A stretch of DNA of 64,000 nucleotides from Bifidobacterium samirii. Its GTDB lineage: Bacteria > Actinomycetota > Actinomycetes > Actinomycetales > Bifidobacteriaceae. Position 1 is the stretch's first letter, and each line of letters begins with the position of its first letter. Below are positions 8,971 through 17,705 of the stretch, piece after piece. The DNA lies in contig NZ_QXGK01000002.1 in NCBI RefSeq assembly GCF_003952945.1, positions 124,001-188,000 on the forward strand, written 5' to 3'. A program made the translations under genes and the position numbers. The notes under the pieces are model-generated. The model worked only from the letters and a program-made list of their open reading frames with translations, ran no database searches and had not been told where the DNA came from.

Positions 8971-10398
8971 TCAGGATTCGAGGACGGACAGGACCTTGCG
9001 TTCGTCGTAGAACGCGAAGACGATGCCGCCGACGCCGCACAGGACGGCCGCGCACACGGCGGCCGCACGGTAGCCGGCTCCCGACGCGACGCCGATCGTG
9101 CCCAAGCCGGTGAACAGCAGCATCGCCAGACTCTGTCCCATCTTCATCGCGAACGTGCGCGCCGCATAGAACATGCCCTGACGCTCCTCGCCGGTCGTCT
9201 TTGCGCTCGCGCCGGCGATGTTCGCCACGACCGCCTGCGGGAGGATGCCGAACACGGCCATCGGCGCCGCGCACACGACCGACAGGACCACGCCCTGCAC
9301 GCCCGCCGGCATCCAGCCGAGCGCGCCCGAGCCGAGCAGCGATGCGAACGCGTACGCGCACGTGAACACCGCAAAGCCGACCAGCATCAGACGCTTCTTG
9401 CCCACGCGGCCGGCCAGCACGTTCACCGGCAGATAGAACAGGACGGACATGCCCGTCATCAGCACGAAATAGACCGTCGTGCTCGTCTCCGGCAGCTTGA
9501 GCAGACTCGTCACGAAGAACGGCAGACCCGTCTGGAACATCGTGATCGCGATCCAATACACCACGTCGGAGGCGACGAACTTCACGAACTCGCCGTCGCG
9601 GAACGTCTCACGCAACGACGTGAGCGTATCCTCGCCCGTCGGCTTCGCATCCACGTACTCGCGTTCGTCGATCGTCAGCGGCGGCACCATCATGCAGACG
9701 AACGCGATGGCGGCGAGGATCGAGAACGTGACGCGGATCGCGTTCACGCGGCCCAACCCCGGCACGAACGCGCCCCAGACCACCGGAGCCACGTACGCGA
9801 CCGCCGTGCCGGCGATGAACGTGAACGAGATCGTCGTGGAGATCGTCAGCTGCTGGCGCGAATCATGACCGAGTTCGGCGATCAGCGCGTTGTACGGCGT
9901 GCAGTAGAACGTGAGCGCGATGTAGTAGCCGATCACCGCGACGAACAGGAACGCGGCGTTCAGCCAGCTGACGCCGCCCACCGGACTCCAGAACACGAGC
10001 ACCGTGACCGCGGCCAGCGGCAGGGCCGCGAACCGCAGGAACGGGATGCGGCGGCCGCGCGGCGACGTGCTGCGGTCCGACAGGCTCGCGACGGCCGGGT
10101 CGACGAACGCGTCGAACAGGCGGGCGAATGCGGTGATGCCGCCCACGACCGTCACGACGCCCAGCACCGCCAGCCCCTGCGGCACGAACACGGTCTGCCC
10201 CTGCGCGACCGTCTCGGCGTCCGGCTGGTAGAAGTAGACGAGCCAATTGGAGATGATGCCGCTCAGCAGCGCCCAGCCGAACTGGCCGGTCGCGAACGCC
10301 CAGACCTTCGCGCGGGGCAGGTCCTTGGGAACAGGGCGGTGGGGCTGCACGGACGAGGTCGGTGCTGCGGATTTCGCGGATGATTTCCTGCTGTTCAT
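8971..10398 (-). CDS. GPH-family sugar:cation symporter (MFS)
   Basis: A 475-residue protein with about 12 membrane helices. The loop after helix 2 reads FDAFVDPAVASLSDRS...GRRIPFL, the signature of the glycoside-pentoside-hexuronide:cation symporters (MelB, LacS, XynB group). The substrate cannot be told. It stands alone and faces the ApbE gene across repeat array A. GGGAGG precedes the ATG. A palindrome TTGAC-N5-GTCAA lies 23 bp upstream of the start and may bind a repressor. The N-terminal 30 residues are polar, Ser/Ala/Pro-rich. Confidence 0.87.
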   Translation of the reverse strand: MNSRKSSAKSAAPTSSVQPHRPVPKDLPRAKVWAFATGQFGWALLSGIISNWLVYFYQPDAETVAQGQTVFVPQGLAVLGVVTVVGGITAFARLFDAFVDPAVASLSDRSTSPRGRRIPFLRFAALPLAAVTVLVFWSPVGGVSWLNAAFLFVAVIGYYIALTFYCTPYNALIAELGHDSRQQLTISTTISFTFIAGTAVAYVAPVVWGAFVPGLGRVNAIRVTFSILAAIAFVCMMVPPLTIDEREYVDAKPTGEDTLTSLRETFRDGEFVKFVASDVVYWIAITMFQTGLPFFVTSLLKLPETSTTVYFVLMTGMSVLFYLPVNVLAGRVGKKRLMLVGFAVFTCAYAFASLLGSGALGWMPAGVQGVVLSVVCAAPMAVFGILPQAVVANIAGASAKTTGEERQGMFYAARTFAMKMGQSLAMLLFTGLGTIGVASGAGYRAAAVCAAVLCGVGGIVFAFYDERKVLSVLES

Positions 10399-10420
10399 CG
10401 ATGAACCTCCCGAATCAACT

Positions 10421-10435
10421 TTGACGCGATGTCAA
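10421..10435. promoter_or_regulatory. Palindromic operator candidate before the GPH symporter
   Basis: TTGAC (10421-10425) and GTCAA (10431-10435) form an inverted repeat with a CGA/TCG-type centre, 23 bp before the symporter start. Size and place fit a LacI-type operator. No regulator gene is adjacent. Confidence 0.4.
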
Positions 10436-10475
10436 TGATAGTCCTCGGGTGGCCACGGCATCGCCATCGGCAGCC

Positions 10476-10925
10476 ATATTACGGTCATCAGACCGGCTTC
10501 ATCCAAGCAATCACGGCGAAGCGAGAACGATCGCCGGCCAAACCGGCAACCGTGCTCACTGGGAACACTTCAGTGAGAAGAATCCCCTACCAAATCGGAG
10601 AAATTGGTCACTGATAGACCGCTAATGAGAAGAATCACCGGGGTGACTGACGAACATCCTCGCTGACAGGCCGCCAGCAAGAAGAACCGCCGGGTAAGCC
10701 GGCAGCCATCCTCGTTGGGAGCATCCCAGCGAGAAGAATCGGAGACCAAGCCGGCAGACATTCTCGCTGGCGAAGTCTCAGTGAGAACAATCCCAGACCA
10801 AGCCGGGGAATCCGCTCGCTGGAGGCTCTCCAACGAGAACAATTCCCGGTCAAACCGGAGACTTCACTCACTTGGCGATCCTCAACGAGAAGTATTCCCG
10901 ACCGTGCCGGCGAAACCGCGCGCTT
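10476..10925. repeat. Tandem hairpin array A: 8 units, exact 52-bp period
   Basis: The right stem arm (type CAGYGAGAA) recurs at 10519, 10571, 10623, 10675, 10727, 10779, 10831 and 10883, every step exactly 52 bp, with half a ninth unit before the apbE start. Each unit holds a conserved segment like GACCAAGCCGGCAG and then a hairpin CTCGCTGG...CCAGCGAGAA with a loop of about 5-10 nt. Units differ at many positions, yet no indel has broken the period. Some stems keep pairing after change (CTCACTG/CAGTGAG in unit 2; CTCGTTGGGA/TCCCAGCGAG in unit 5). 52 is not a multiple of 3, so the array is not coding. Confidence 0.9.
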
Positions 10926-10937
10926 AGGATGGGAGTC

Positions 10938-12164
10938 ATGGACGAACGGACGACGGGCATCGCGGAGCGGATGCCGCATGCCGCGGCGTTTCCGCGGGCG
11001 CTGGGAACCGGCATCATCATCCGCAGCTCGCGCGCGATCGACGCGGGAACGCGCGAGACGATCGGCGGATTCATCGGCGAATACGAGCGGGTGCTGTCTC
11101 GCTTCCGCGCGGATTCGACCGTCGCCGCGATGGCCGCGGCCGAGCATGGCGGCACGTTCGACTTCCCCGACTGGGCGAACGGCCTGTTCGACCTGGCCGA
11201 CATGCTGGCCGACGCGACCGACGGCGCCGTCGACCCGTGCGCCGGCGAGGACCTGATCCGGCTCGGCTACGGCGCCGACTACACGTTCACGCTCGCCGCC
11301 GACGCCGACGGCCGGCTCGGCGCGATCCACGGCCGGCCCACCTGGCGCGGCGACATGACCCGCCGTGGTGCCACGCTCACCACCACGCGGCCCGTCCGAC
11401 TCGACTTCGGCGCATACGGCAAGGGGTATCTCGTCGACCTGATCGCCGGCATGCTCGACGCACGGCACCCCGAACACGCCGACGGACACGAGTCCGATCC
11501 GACTCCGGAGAACGGCGATAATCCCACGTCCGGAAAACGGCCTACCGGCACATCCGCCGAAGACAGCGCGCAATCGGGCATCATGTCACACCTCGCCGCG
11601 CACGCCGCATCAACGACCATTCCAGCCGCCGCACCATATTCCGGCTGCAGTCCCGAATGCTCCGGCGAACCGTCCGTCAAGTCGGGGCGCGACGACCATG
11701 ATGCGGCGGATCGCCTCTGCGACTTCATCATCGACGCAGGCGGTGATCTGCGGATCCGGTCGGCGACGCCGGTCGTCATCGGATTGGAGGATCCGGCCGA
11801 CACGAGCCGCGCCGTCGGCACCGCCGCGATCGGCGACGGCTCGTTCTGCGCCAGCGCGCCCAGCCGGCGCCATTGGCGCGCGGCGGCCGCGTTCGAGGCG
11901 CATCATCTCATCAACGCGATCGACGGCCTGCCCGTACGCGACGTGGCGGCCACGTGGGTGAGCGTCGCCGCCGATACGCGGCCGTCGGCAGCGTTCGCCG
12001 ACCATCCGACGGCGCTCGCCGACGGACTCGCCACCGCATTGTTCGTCACGCCGGCGGACATGCTCACCGACCGGTTCCCTGGACGGTTCGACTGCGCGCT
12101 CCTGCATCCCGACCGCACCGCGCTCGTCTCGCGCGGATTCCCAGGCCGACTGTTCCGGCGGTGA
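10938..12164 (+). CDS. apbE: ApbE-family FAD:protein FMN transferase
   Basis: The 408-residue protein shows the ApbE landmarks in order: an N-terminal hydrophobic strand (ALGTGIIIRSS), the FRADSTVAAM helix, DFGAYGKGYLVDL (FAD-binding motif), FIIDAGGDLRI, and the HHLINAIDGLP segment. ApbE attaches FMN covalently to Thr/Ser of partner proteins outside the membrane. A Pro/Ser/His-rich insert of about 80 residues splits the core between the KGY and GGD motifs. No clear lipoprotein signal is seen, so it may act in the cytoplasm or be anchored otherwise. The start could be 10929 or 10938; GGATGGGAG precedes both. Confidence 0.85.
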   Translation: MDERTTGIAERMPHAAAFPRALGTGIIIRSSRAIDAGTRETIGGFIGEYERVLSRFRADSTVAAMAAAEHGGTFDFPDWANGLFDLADMLADATDGAVDPCAGEDLIRLGYGADYTFTLAADADGRLGAIHGRPTWRGDMTRRGATLTTTRPVRLDFGAYGKGYLVDLIAGMLDARHPEHADGHESDPTPENGDNPTSGKRPTGTSAEDSAQSGIMSHLAAHAASTTIPAAAPYSGCSPECSGEPSVKSGRDDHDAADRLCDFIIDAGGDLRIRSATPVVIGLEDPADTSRAVGTAAIGDGSFCASAPSRRHWRAAAAFEAHHLINAIDGLPVRDVAATWVSVAADTRPSAAFADHPTALADGLATALFVTPADMLTDRFPGRFDCALLHPDRTALVSRGFPGRLFRR

Positions 12165-12246
12165 CCGAACCCGGCGGAACACGACCAGCGTTATCTCACG
12201 GCGGAAAATCAACCGGCGAGCGATGCCGCATCCAGGGATCGGCGAT

Positions 12247-12573
12247 TCATTCCTTCGCGTCGCGAGGGGATGCAGCGGGTTCATCCGCTCGCTGCATCCA
12301 CAGCATGGAGGTGACGAACATGACGAGCTGGACGACGACATAGGCGATGCCGCGAAAGCTGAGCAGCGCACCGATCCCGTCGAACAGACACCGGTCCACG
12401 ACGAGCAGCACGGCGACGACGATCGTGGCGAGCGCCAGCCGCAGGCGCCGACGGCAGGTCATGCGACCACCCGATTCCCGGCACTCGACCGGATCTGCGT
12501 CCGACCCATCGGCGATGTCACCTGCCGATCGGCCCACCGTATCGAAGCGTGAGGCATATCCCCTTGCGTTCAT
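12247..12573 (-). CDS. Small membrane protein, unknown function
   Basis: A 108-residue protein with a polar, acidic N-terminal third, a basic CRRRLR motif, then two membrane helices (about 50-66 and 76-96) and a charged tail. It resembles no family I can name. The start at 12573 is chosen because GGAGGAGG lies at the right distance; two earlier in-frame Met codons are closer to that site or have none. It converges with apbE across an 82-bp gap in which I see nothing. Confidence 0.55.
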   Translation of the reverse strand: MNARGYASRFDTVGRSAGDIADGSDADPVECRESGGRMTCRRRLRLALATIVVAVLLVVDRCLFDGIGALLSFRGIAYVVVQLVMFVTSMLWMQRADEPAASPRDAKE

Positions 12574-12759
12574 CAGCATCCCCTCCTCCGAAGGATTCCG
12601 AACAGGAACGCCTTCAGCGTAGAGCGCCCGGCGCGCGGACCCATCCGGCTTTGCTATGGGAACAATCATGATTTCAGGCAATCGAGAGCACATACGATGA
12701 TGAAGGGCCACCGACTTCCGCCGTACCATGCAACATGGTGGACTCTGCGAACGGTGACG

Positions 12760-13020
12760 GGCCATCGCAAGGCGACGTCAAATGGAACCGAACCAAACCG
12801 ATGCAATGAGTCAGGCCGACGGAACTGCACAACCGGACCGCGCCACGCGGAAACGAGCGGAGCCCGGCGCATCGCGAACAGGAACGAGCCATCGCAAGGC
12901 GGCGCAAACGGAACCAAGCCAAACCGATGCAATGAATCAGACCAACGGAGCCGCGCAACCGGACCGGACCACGCGGAAACGAGCGGAGCCCGGCGCATCG
13001 CGTGCCCGACCGTAGGCTTG
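12760..13020. repeat. Tandem duplication of about 126 bp
   Basis: Two copies of a GC-rich segment lie head to tail, about 12762-12887 and 12888-13015. The shared block ACGCGGAAACGAGCGGAGCC starts at 12845 in the first and 12971 in the second, exactly 126 bp apart. Flanking parts (CCATCGCAAGGCG) recur with a 1-bp shift. Decayed pieces (CCGTCGCAAG, CCTCCGCAAG) follow at 13081 and 13122. Confidence 0.75.
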
Positions 13021-13067
13021 GCCGAGCGGCCTGGAGCGTGTCGGGCACGCGATGCGCCGGGCTCCGC
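12983..13067. repeat. Perfect 28-bp inverted repeat (large hairpin)
   Basis: The arms at 12983-13010 and 13040-13067 are perfect complements (left arm begins GCGGAGCCCGGCGC), with a 29-nt spacer that itself holds GGCTTGGCCGAGCGGCC. The left arm is part of the second copy of the 126-bp duplication, so the right arm is an inverted copy of the repeat's end. The RNA would form a very stable hairpin. Confidence 0.85.
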
Positions 13068-13152
13068 GGACGGGAACGGACCGTCGCAAGCCGTCATCAG
13101 ACGGCGGCGGCAGTCAACGGACCTCCGCAAGCCGGCATCATCAGATGGCGGC

Positions 13153-13185
13153 GGCTGGCGACGGACTGTAGACCCGTCGCCAGCC
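13153..13185 (-). terminator. Terminator hairpin after the ABC exporter genes
   Basis: A 12-bp perfect stem (GGCTGGCGACGG at 13153-13164 and its complement at 13174-13185) with a 9-nt loop lies 26 bp past the stop of the exporter genes. No T-run follows, which is common in high-GC actinobacteria. Confidence 0.65.
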
Positions 13186-13210
13186 AGCAGTCAGCCGTCC
13201 GATAAGCCGC

Positions 13211-15064
13211 CTAGTCGGCGAGGGCGAACTGACTGTTGTAGAGGTCGGCGTAGAAGCCGCCGGCGGCGAGCAGTTCGTCGTGCGTGCCGCGTTCGATCAC
13301 GTCGCCGTGGTTCATGACGAGGATCATGTCGGCGTCGCGGATCGTGGACAGGCGGTGGGCGATGACGAACGACGTGCGGCCGACGGTCAGCGCGTCCATC
13401 GCACGCTGGATCAGCTCCTCGGTGCGCGTGTCCACCGACGACGTGGCCTCGTCGAGGATGAGGATCGGCGCGTCCTGCACCATCGCGCGGGCGATCGTCA
13501 GCAGCTGCTTCTGACCGGCCGACAGCGACGTGTTCTCGTCGAGGACGGTGTCGTAGCCGTCGGGCAGGGAGCGGATGAACCGGTCCAGTCCGACCGCGCG
13601 GCAGGCGGCCTCGATCTGCGCGTCGGTCACGCCCGGCTTGGCGTAGGCGACGTTCTCGCGCACGGTGCCGCGGAACACCCACGTGTCCTGCAGGACCATC
13701 GAGAACTGGTCGTGCACGTTCCAGCGCGGCACGGACGCGGTGTCGACGCCGTCGATCGCGATGGAGCCGCCGGCGATCTCGTAGAAGCGCATGAGCAGGT
13801 TGACCATCGTGGTCTTGCCGGCGCCGGTCGGGCCGACGATCGCGACCTTCTGCCCGGCCCTGACGGATGCGGAGAAGTCGCGGATGATCGGCTTGCCCGG
13901 CTCGTATTCGAAGCGCACGTGGCTGAATTCGACGTCGCCGCGCACCTGCTGCGGGCGGCCGTCGGCGCCGCGGCCCAGCAGCGCGGGCTTGTCGGATTCG
14001 TCGGCCATCTCCGGCTCGTCGAGGAATCCGAAGACGCGTTCGGATGCGGCGGCGCAGCGCTGCAGGTTCTGGAACGCCTGCGCGAACTGGCTGAGCGGCT
14101 GGGTGAACAGTCGGATGTACATCATGAACGCGACGATGACGCCGAATTCGATGCGCCCGTCGAGCGCGAGCGCCGCGCCGACGACGCACACGACGACGTA
14201 GCCGAAGTTGCCGATGAAGTTCATGAGCGGCATCATCAGGCCAGACAGGAACTGCGACTTCCAGCCGGAGTCGTACAGGTCGGTATTGTAGCGCTCGAAT
14301 CGCTCGATGGAGTCGGCTTCGCCGTTGTACGCCTTGACGATGATGTGGCCGGCGTACATCTCCTCGACGTGGCCGTTGACGTCGCCGAGGGCGGTCTGCT
14401 GGCGTACGAAGTGCTTCTGCGACGCCTTCATGATGACCATCATGACGATCATGCCGATGAGGCTTGCGCCGATCGCGCACACGGTCATGAGCACGTTGTT
14501 GGAGAACATCATGACGAGCGCGCCGACGAACAGCGTGACGGACGTGATGAGCGATCCGACGGACTGGCCGAGCGCCTGGCCGATCGCGTCGACGTCGTTG
14601 GTGATGCGGCTGAGCACGTCGCCGTAGCTGACCTTGTCGAAGTAGCTGAGCGGCAGCCGGTTGATCTTGACGCTGATGGATTCGCGCAGCCGCTGGGCGA
14701 TGCGCTGGGTGACGGTGGCCATCATCCAGCTCTGCACGTAGTTGAGCAGCGCGTAGCCGACGTACAGGGCGACGAGCGTCCAGCCGATGCGGGCGATCGC
14801 GTCCATGTCGATCGCGCCGGCGACGGGCTGGCCGTCGACGACGGCGGGCAGGCCCTTGGCGATCTCGTTGGTCATGTCCTTGAGCCGGTCGGGGCCGACG
14901 ATCTGGCAGATCGCGCCGGCCGCGCCGAGGATGAGCGCGACGATGACGGCGGGGATCCAGCGGCGGCAGTATTGCAGGAGCCTGCCCATGACCTTGCCGA
15001 AGTCCTGCGGTTTGTCTGCGGGTCCGCGCCCGCGTCCGGGGCCGTGCCCCATGTGTCCTGGCAT
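13211..15064 (-). CDS. ABC exporter half-transporter with canonical ATP site
   Basis: A 617-residue fusion of a six-helix membrane domain and an ATPase domain. The N-terminus is His/Gly/Pro/Arg-rich before the first helix. The ATPase domain has Walker A GPTGAGKT, signature LSAGQKQ and Walker B ILILDEATSSVD with the catalytic Glu, plus the switch His in FVIAHRLST. Its partner just upstream has Asp at the catalytic position, so the two should form a heterodimeric exporter with one degenerate site, as in TM287/288, BmrCD and LmrCD. AAAGGA precedes the start, 32 bp after the partner's stop. Likely role: drug or lipid export. Confidence 0.9.
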   Translation of the reverse strand: MPGHMGHGPGRGRGPADKPQDFGKVMGRLLQYCRRWIPAVIVALILGAAGAICQIVGPDRLKDMTNEIAKGLPAVVDGQPVAGAIDMDAIARIGWTLVALYVGYALLNYVQSWMMATVTQRIAQRLRESISVKINRLPLSYFDKVSYGDVLSRITNDVDAIGQALGQSVGSLITSVTLFVGALVMMFSNNVLMTVCAIGASLIGMIVMMVIMKASQKHFVRQQTALGDVNGHVEEMYAGHIIVKAYNGEADSIERFERYNTDLYDSGWKSQFLSGLMMPLMNFIGNFGYVVVCVVGAALALDGRIEFGVIVAFMMYIRLFTQPLSQFAQAFQNLQRCAAASERVFGFLDEPEMADESDKPALLGRGADGRPQQVRGDVEFSHVRFEYEPGKPIIRDFSASVRAGQKVAIVGPTGAGKTTMVNLLMRFYEIAGGSIAIDGVDTASVPRWNVHDQFSMVLQDTWVFRGTVRENVAYAKPGVTDAQIEAACRAVGLDRFIRSLPDGYDTVLDENTSLSAGQKQLLTIARAMVQDAPILILDEATSSVDTRTEELIQRAMDALTVGRTSFVIAHRLSTIRDADMILVMNHGDVIERGTHDELLAAGGFYADLYNSQFALAD

Positions 15065-15096
15065 TGTTGAAAGTCCTTTCGTTCGGCGTCGTCGGC

Positions 15097-16887
15097 TCAG
15101 GCGCCGAGTTCGGATGCGGTGAGCTGGGAGCTGGCGATCTGCCGGTAGACGTCGCAGGTGTCGAGCAGTTCGCGGTGGGTGCCCTTGCCGACGACGCGGC
15201 CGTCGTCGAGCACGATGATGAGGTCGGCGTCCATGATGGTGCCGATGCGCTGCGCGACGATGAGTTTGGTGGCGTCCTTGGCGTGGGCGGCGAGCGCCTC
15301 GCGTACGGCGCGGTCGGTGCGGAAGTCGAGTGCGCTGAACGAGTCGTCGAAGATGAGGAATTCGGGGTTGCGATGGACGGCGCGCGCGATGGACAGGCGC
15401 TGCTTCTGTCCGCCGGACACGTTGGATCCGCCTTGGGCGATGGGCGCGTCGTAGCGGCCGTCCATGCGGTCGACGAATTCGGCGGCCTGGGCGACGCGGG
15501 CGGCGGTCTGGACGTCGGTCGCATGTCCGGTGTCGTCGCCGTAGGCGATGTTGCCGGCGACGGTGCCTTTGAACAGGACGGACCGCTGCGGCACGTAGCC
15601 GATGCGGTCGCGCAGGTCGGCGAGCGGCCAGTCGCGCACGTCGACGCCGTCGACGAGGACCTGGCCGCGGGTCGCGTCGTAGAAGCGGGGCACGAGGTTG
15701 ATGAGGGTGGATTTGCCGGAGCCGGTCGAGCCGATGAAGGCGACGGTCTGGCCGCGTTTGGCGGTGAAGGAGACGCCGTCGAGCATCACGTCGCGCGAAT
15801 CGGGGTAGGCGAAGGCGACGTCGCGGAATTCGATCTCGCCGCGCGGGGCGGGCGGGGCGACGGCGGTGCGGGCGGCGGCGGCATGACCGGCGTCGGCGGA
15901 CGGCGCGGCCGGGTCGGCGACCATCGGGACCGTGTCGAGCACTTCGAGCACGCGGCGGGCGGACACGTCGGCGCGCGGCCACAGGACGAACACCATGCTC
16001 ATGAGCAGGAAGCTCATGATGACCTGCATGGAGTAGCTGGAGAACACGACCATGTTGGAGAAGATGGTGAGCTTGTCGGTCAGGTCGGCGGATTCGATGA
16101 GCGCGGCGCCGATCCAGTAGACGGCGAGCATGAGGCCGTTCATCACGGTATTCATGAACGGCATCATGACCGACATGGCACGGTTGGTGAACAGCTGCGT
16201 GTCGGTGAGGGTCGTGTTGGCGGCGGTGAACTTGCGCTCCTGGTAGTCCTCGGCGTTGTAGGCGCGCACGACGCGCAGGCCGGTGAGGTTCTCGCGCGCC
16301 ACGAGGTTGATGTCGTCGGTCAGGCGCTGCATGGCCTTGAACTTCGGCAGGACGAGCGCCATGAGCACGGCGACCATGACCATGAGGATAATGACGGCGA
16401 CGGCGGTGGCGACGGTCCATTCGAAGCCCTTGCCGGCGATCCTGCACACGGCCCACACGGCCATGATCGGCGATTTGACGAGCAGGACGAGGCCCATCGT
16501 GACGAACATCTGGATCTGGGTGATGTCGTTGGTGGAGCGGGTGATGAGGCTGGCGGTGGAGAAGCGGTTCATCTCGGCCGGGCCGAACGATTCGACCTTG
16601 GCGAATTCGAGCGAGCGCAGGCGGCGGCCGAAGGATGCGGCGACGCGCGCGGTGACGAAGCCGGTGACGACGGCGCAGCCGACGGAGCCGAGCGAGATGA
16701 GCAGCATCTTGCCGCCGGCGATCCAGATGTCGGCCATGGCGCTGCCGGGCGTCTCGACGAGCGTGGTGATCTCGGACATGTAGTCGGGCAGTTCGAGGTC
16801 GAACCAGATGTGCGCCACGACGAAGACGAGGCCGATGAGCAGCTGGCCGATCTCCGCCTTGGACAGGTACTTGCAGATGCGAAGCAT
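15097..16887 (-). CDS. ABC exporter half-transporter with degenerate catalytic site
   Basis: This 596-residue protein has six membrane helices in residues 1-310, and an ATPase domain with Walker A GSTGSGKS at 386-393, signature VSGGQKQR at 489-496 and Walker B LIFDD at 510-514. The residue after the Walker B Asp is Asp514, not the catalytic Glu, and the H-loop His is replaced (IVAQRIGT). That is the pattern of the inactive-site subunit in heterodimeric exporters. It is transcribed with the canonical partner and lies 230 bp after a MarR gene on the same strand. Confidence 0.9.
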   Translation of the reverse strand: MLRICKYLSKAEIGQLLIGLVFVVAHIWFDLELPDYMSEITTLVETPGSAMADIWIAGGKMLLISLGSVGCAVVTGFVTARVAASFGRRLRSLEFAKVESFGPAEMNRFSTASLITRSTNDITQIQMFVTMGLVLLVKSPIMAVWAVCRIAGKGFEWTVATAVAVIILMVMVAVLMALVLPKFKAMQRLTDDINLVARENLTGLRVVRAYNAEDYQERKFTAANTTLTDTQLFTNRAMSVMMPFMNTVMNGLMLAVYWIGAALIESADLTDKLTIFSNMVVFSSYSMQVIMSFLLMSMVFVLWPRADVSARRVLEVLDTVPMVADPAAPSADAGHAAAARTAVAPPAPRGEIEFRDVAFAYPDSRDVMLDGVSFTAKRGQTVAFIGSTGSGKSTLINLVPRFYDATRGQVLVDGVDVRDWPLADLRDRIGYVPQRSVLFKGTVAGNIAYGDDTGHATDVQTAARVAQAAEFVDRMDGRYDAPIAQGGSNVSGGQKQRLSIARAVHRNPEFLIFDDSFSALDFRTDRAVREALAAHAKDATKLIVAQRIGTIMDADLIIVLDDGRVVGKGTHRELLDTCDVYRQIASSQLTASELGA

Positions 16888-16960
16888 GGTTCCCCTTGCG
16901 GTGGTTGGTTTGGTTCCGGTCGGTCCGGGCGATTGCGATGGGCGCGGCGACCGATTTACC

Positions 16961-17001
16961 TTACAGTGTGTAATTATCTATGGGCATGATGATACATGCC
17001 C
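16961..17001 (-). promoter_or_regulatory. Two palindromes before the ABC exporter, candidate MarR operator
   Basis: TTACA-GTG-TGTAA at 16961-16973 and GGGCATG-ATGATA-CATGCCC at 16982-17001 lie in the only AT-rich patch between the MarR gene and the exporter genes, about 75-115 bp before the exporter start. A related ACACTATAAACAATCATAG patch precedes marR (about 17660-17685). MarR proteins bind palindromes of this size. Confidence 0.5.
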
Positions 17002-17117
17002 GGCTGTGTGTTTCCTGAGAATCGGACGGTCGGGAGGGACGGCACCGGCGATCGGACCGGCCCACGGGACCGGATCCGGCAGGATTCCGGGCGTCGGATC
17101 GTGGCGCAGGACCGCCG

Positions 17118-17597
17118 CTATTCGCCCTCGGCGAACGCGGCGCGCACCTCGTCGGGGGTGGGGCGCGGCTCGCCAGGGCGGCAGATCGACATGTAGGTCA
17201 TGAATTCGCGGGTCAGGTCGACGAAGTCGCGGGTGCGCCGCTCCCCCATCTGCGAGAAGATCCAGCAGACCAGGGAACGCATCTCCTCGATGTTGCGGCG
17301 GGCGTTCTCCTCGCCGGCCTCGGTCAGGCTGATGTGCGTGACGCGGCGGTCGTCGGGGTCGGGCGTGCGCGAGATCAGGCCCTTCCTCTCCAGCGCCGAC
17401 AGCACGCTGGAGACGCGGCCGGACGTCACATGCATCGCGTCGGCGAGCTGGGACGGCGTCATCGCGCCGCGATGGGCAAGCTGCCGGAGCACGAACGTCT
17501 CGCCGTGCGTGCCGCGCGTGAACTCGCGCTGCATCGCCGACTTATGCCCCCACACGGTCTTCCACAGCGCCTCGACGGCCTCATCCTCGTATCCCAT
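17118..17597 (-). CDS. MarR-family transcriptional regulator
   Basis: The 159-residue protein has the winged-helix layout of MarR: LAHRGAMTPSQLADAMHVTSGRVSSVLSALERKGLISR for the recognition region and DPDDRRVTHISLTEAGEE for the wing (about residues 38-95). It is encoded just upstream of the ABC exporter pair on the same strand and probably represses it until a toxic ligand binds. The start at 17597 has GGAGGCGAGG upstream; the longer frame has none. The gene pair order marR-ABC-ABC is common in Gram-positive bacteria. Confidence 0.9.
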   Translation of the reverse strand: MGYEDEAVEALWKTVWGHKSAMQREFTRGTHGETFVLRQLAHRGAMTPSQLADAMHVTSGRVSSVLSALERKGLISRTPDPDDRRVTHISLTEAGEENARRNIEEMRSLVCWIFSQMGERRTRDFVDLTREFMTYMSICRPGEPRPTPDEVRAAFAEGE

Positions 17598-17705
17598 GCG
17601 CACCTCGCCTCCATCATGCGGGAACGGCATCCCGCAACAATCATCCACCCTCAAACTATCTCACACTATAAACAATCATAGATGCCATATATTCCATGGA
17701 AGTGT

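Larger units (their letters stand above)
12574..13210. other. Intergenic repeat-rich region
   Basis: No credible gene is seen in these 637 bp. Small open frames exist on both strands, but they run through the duplicated DNA and lack ribosome sites. The region holds a promoter area for the small membrane gene (12574-12670), a tandem duplication, a 28-bp inverted repeat and the terminator of the ABC exporter genes, each listed separately. Confidence 0.6.

Noticed and set aside
10476-10925. CRISPR array
   Set aside because: Units are tandem and diverged throughout, with no constant repeat and unique spacers, and no cas genes are in the window.
12782-13015. A 77-codon gene with an internal 42-residue repeat
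   Set aside because: The repeat is a DNA tandem duplication read in frame by chance (126 is a multiple of 3). There is no ribosome site and the frame on the other strand is equally open.
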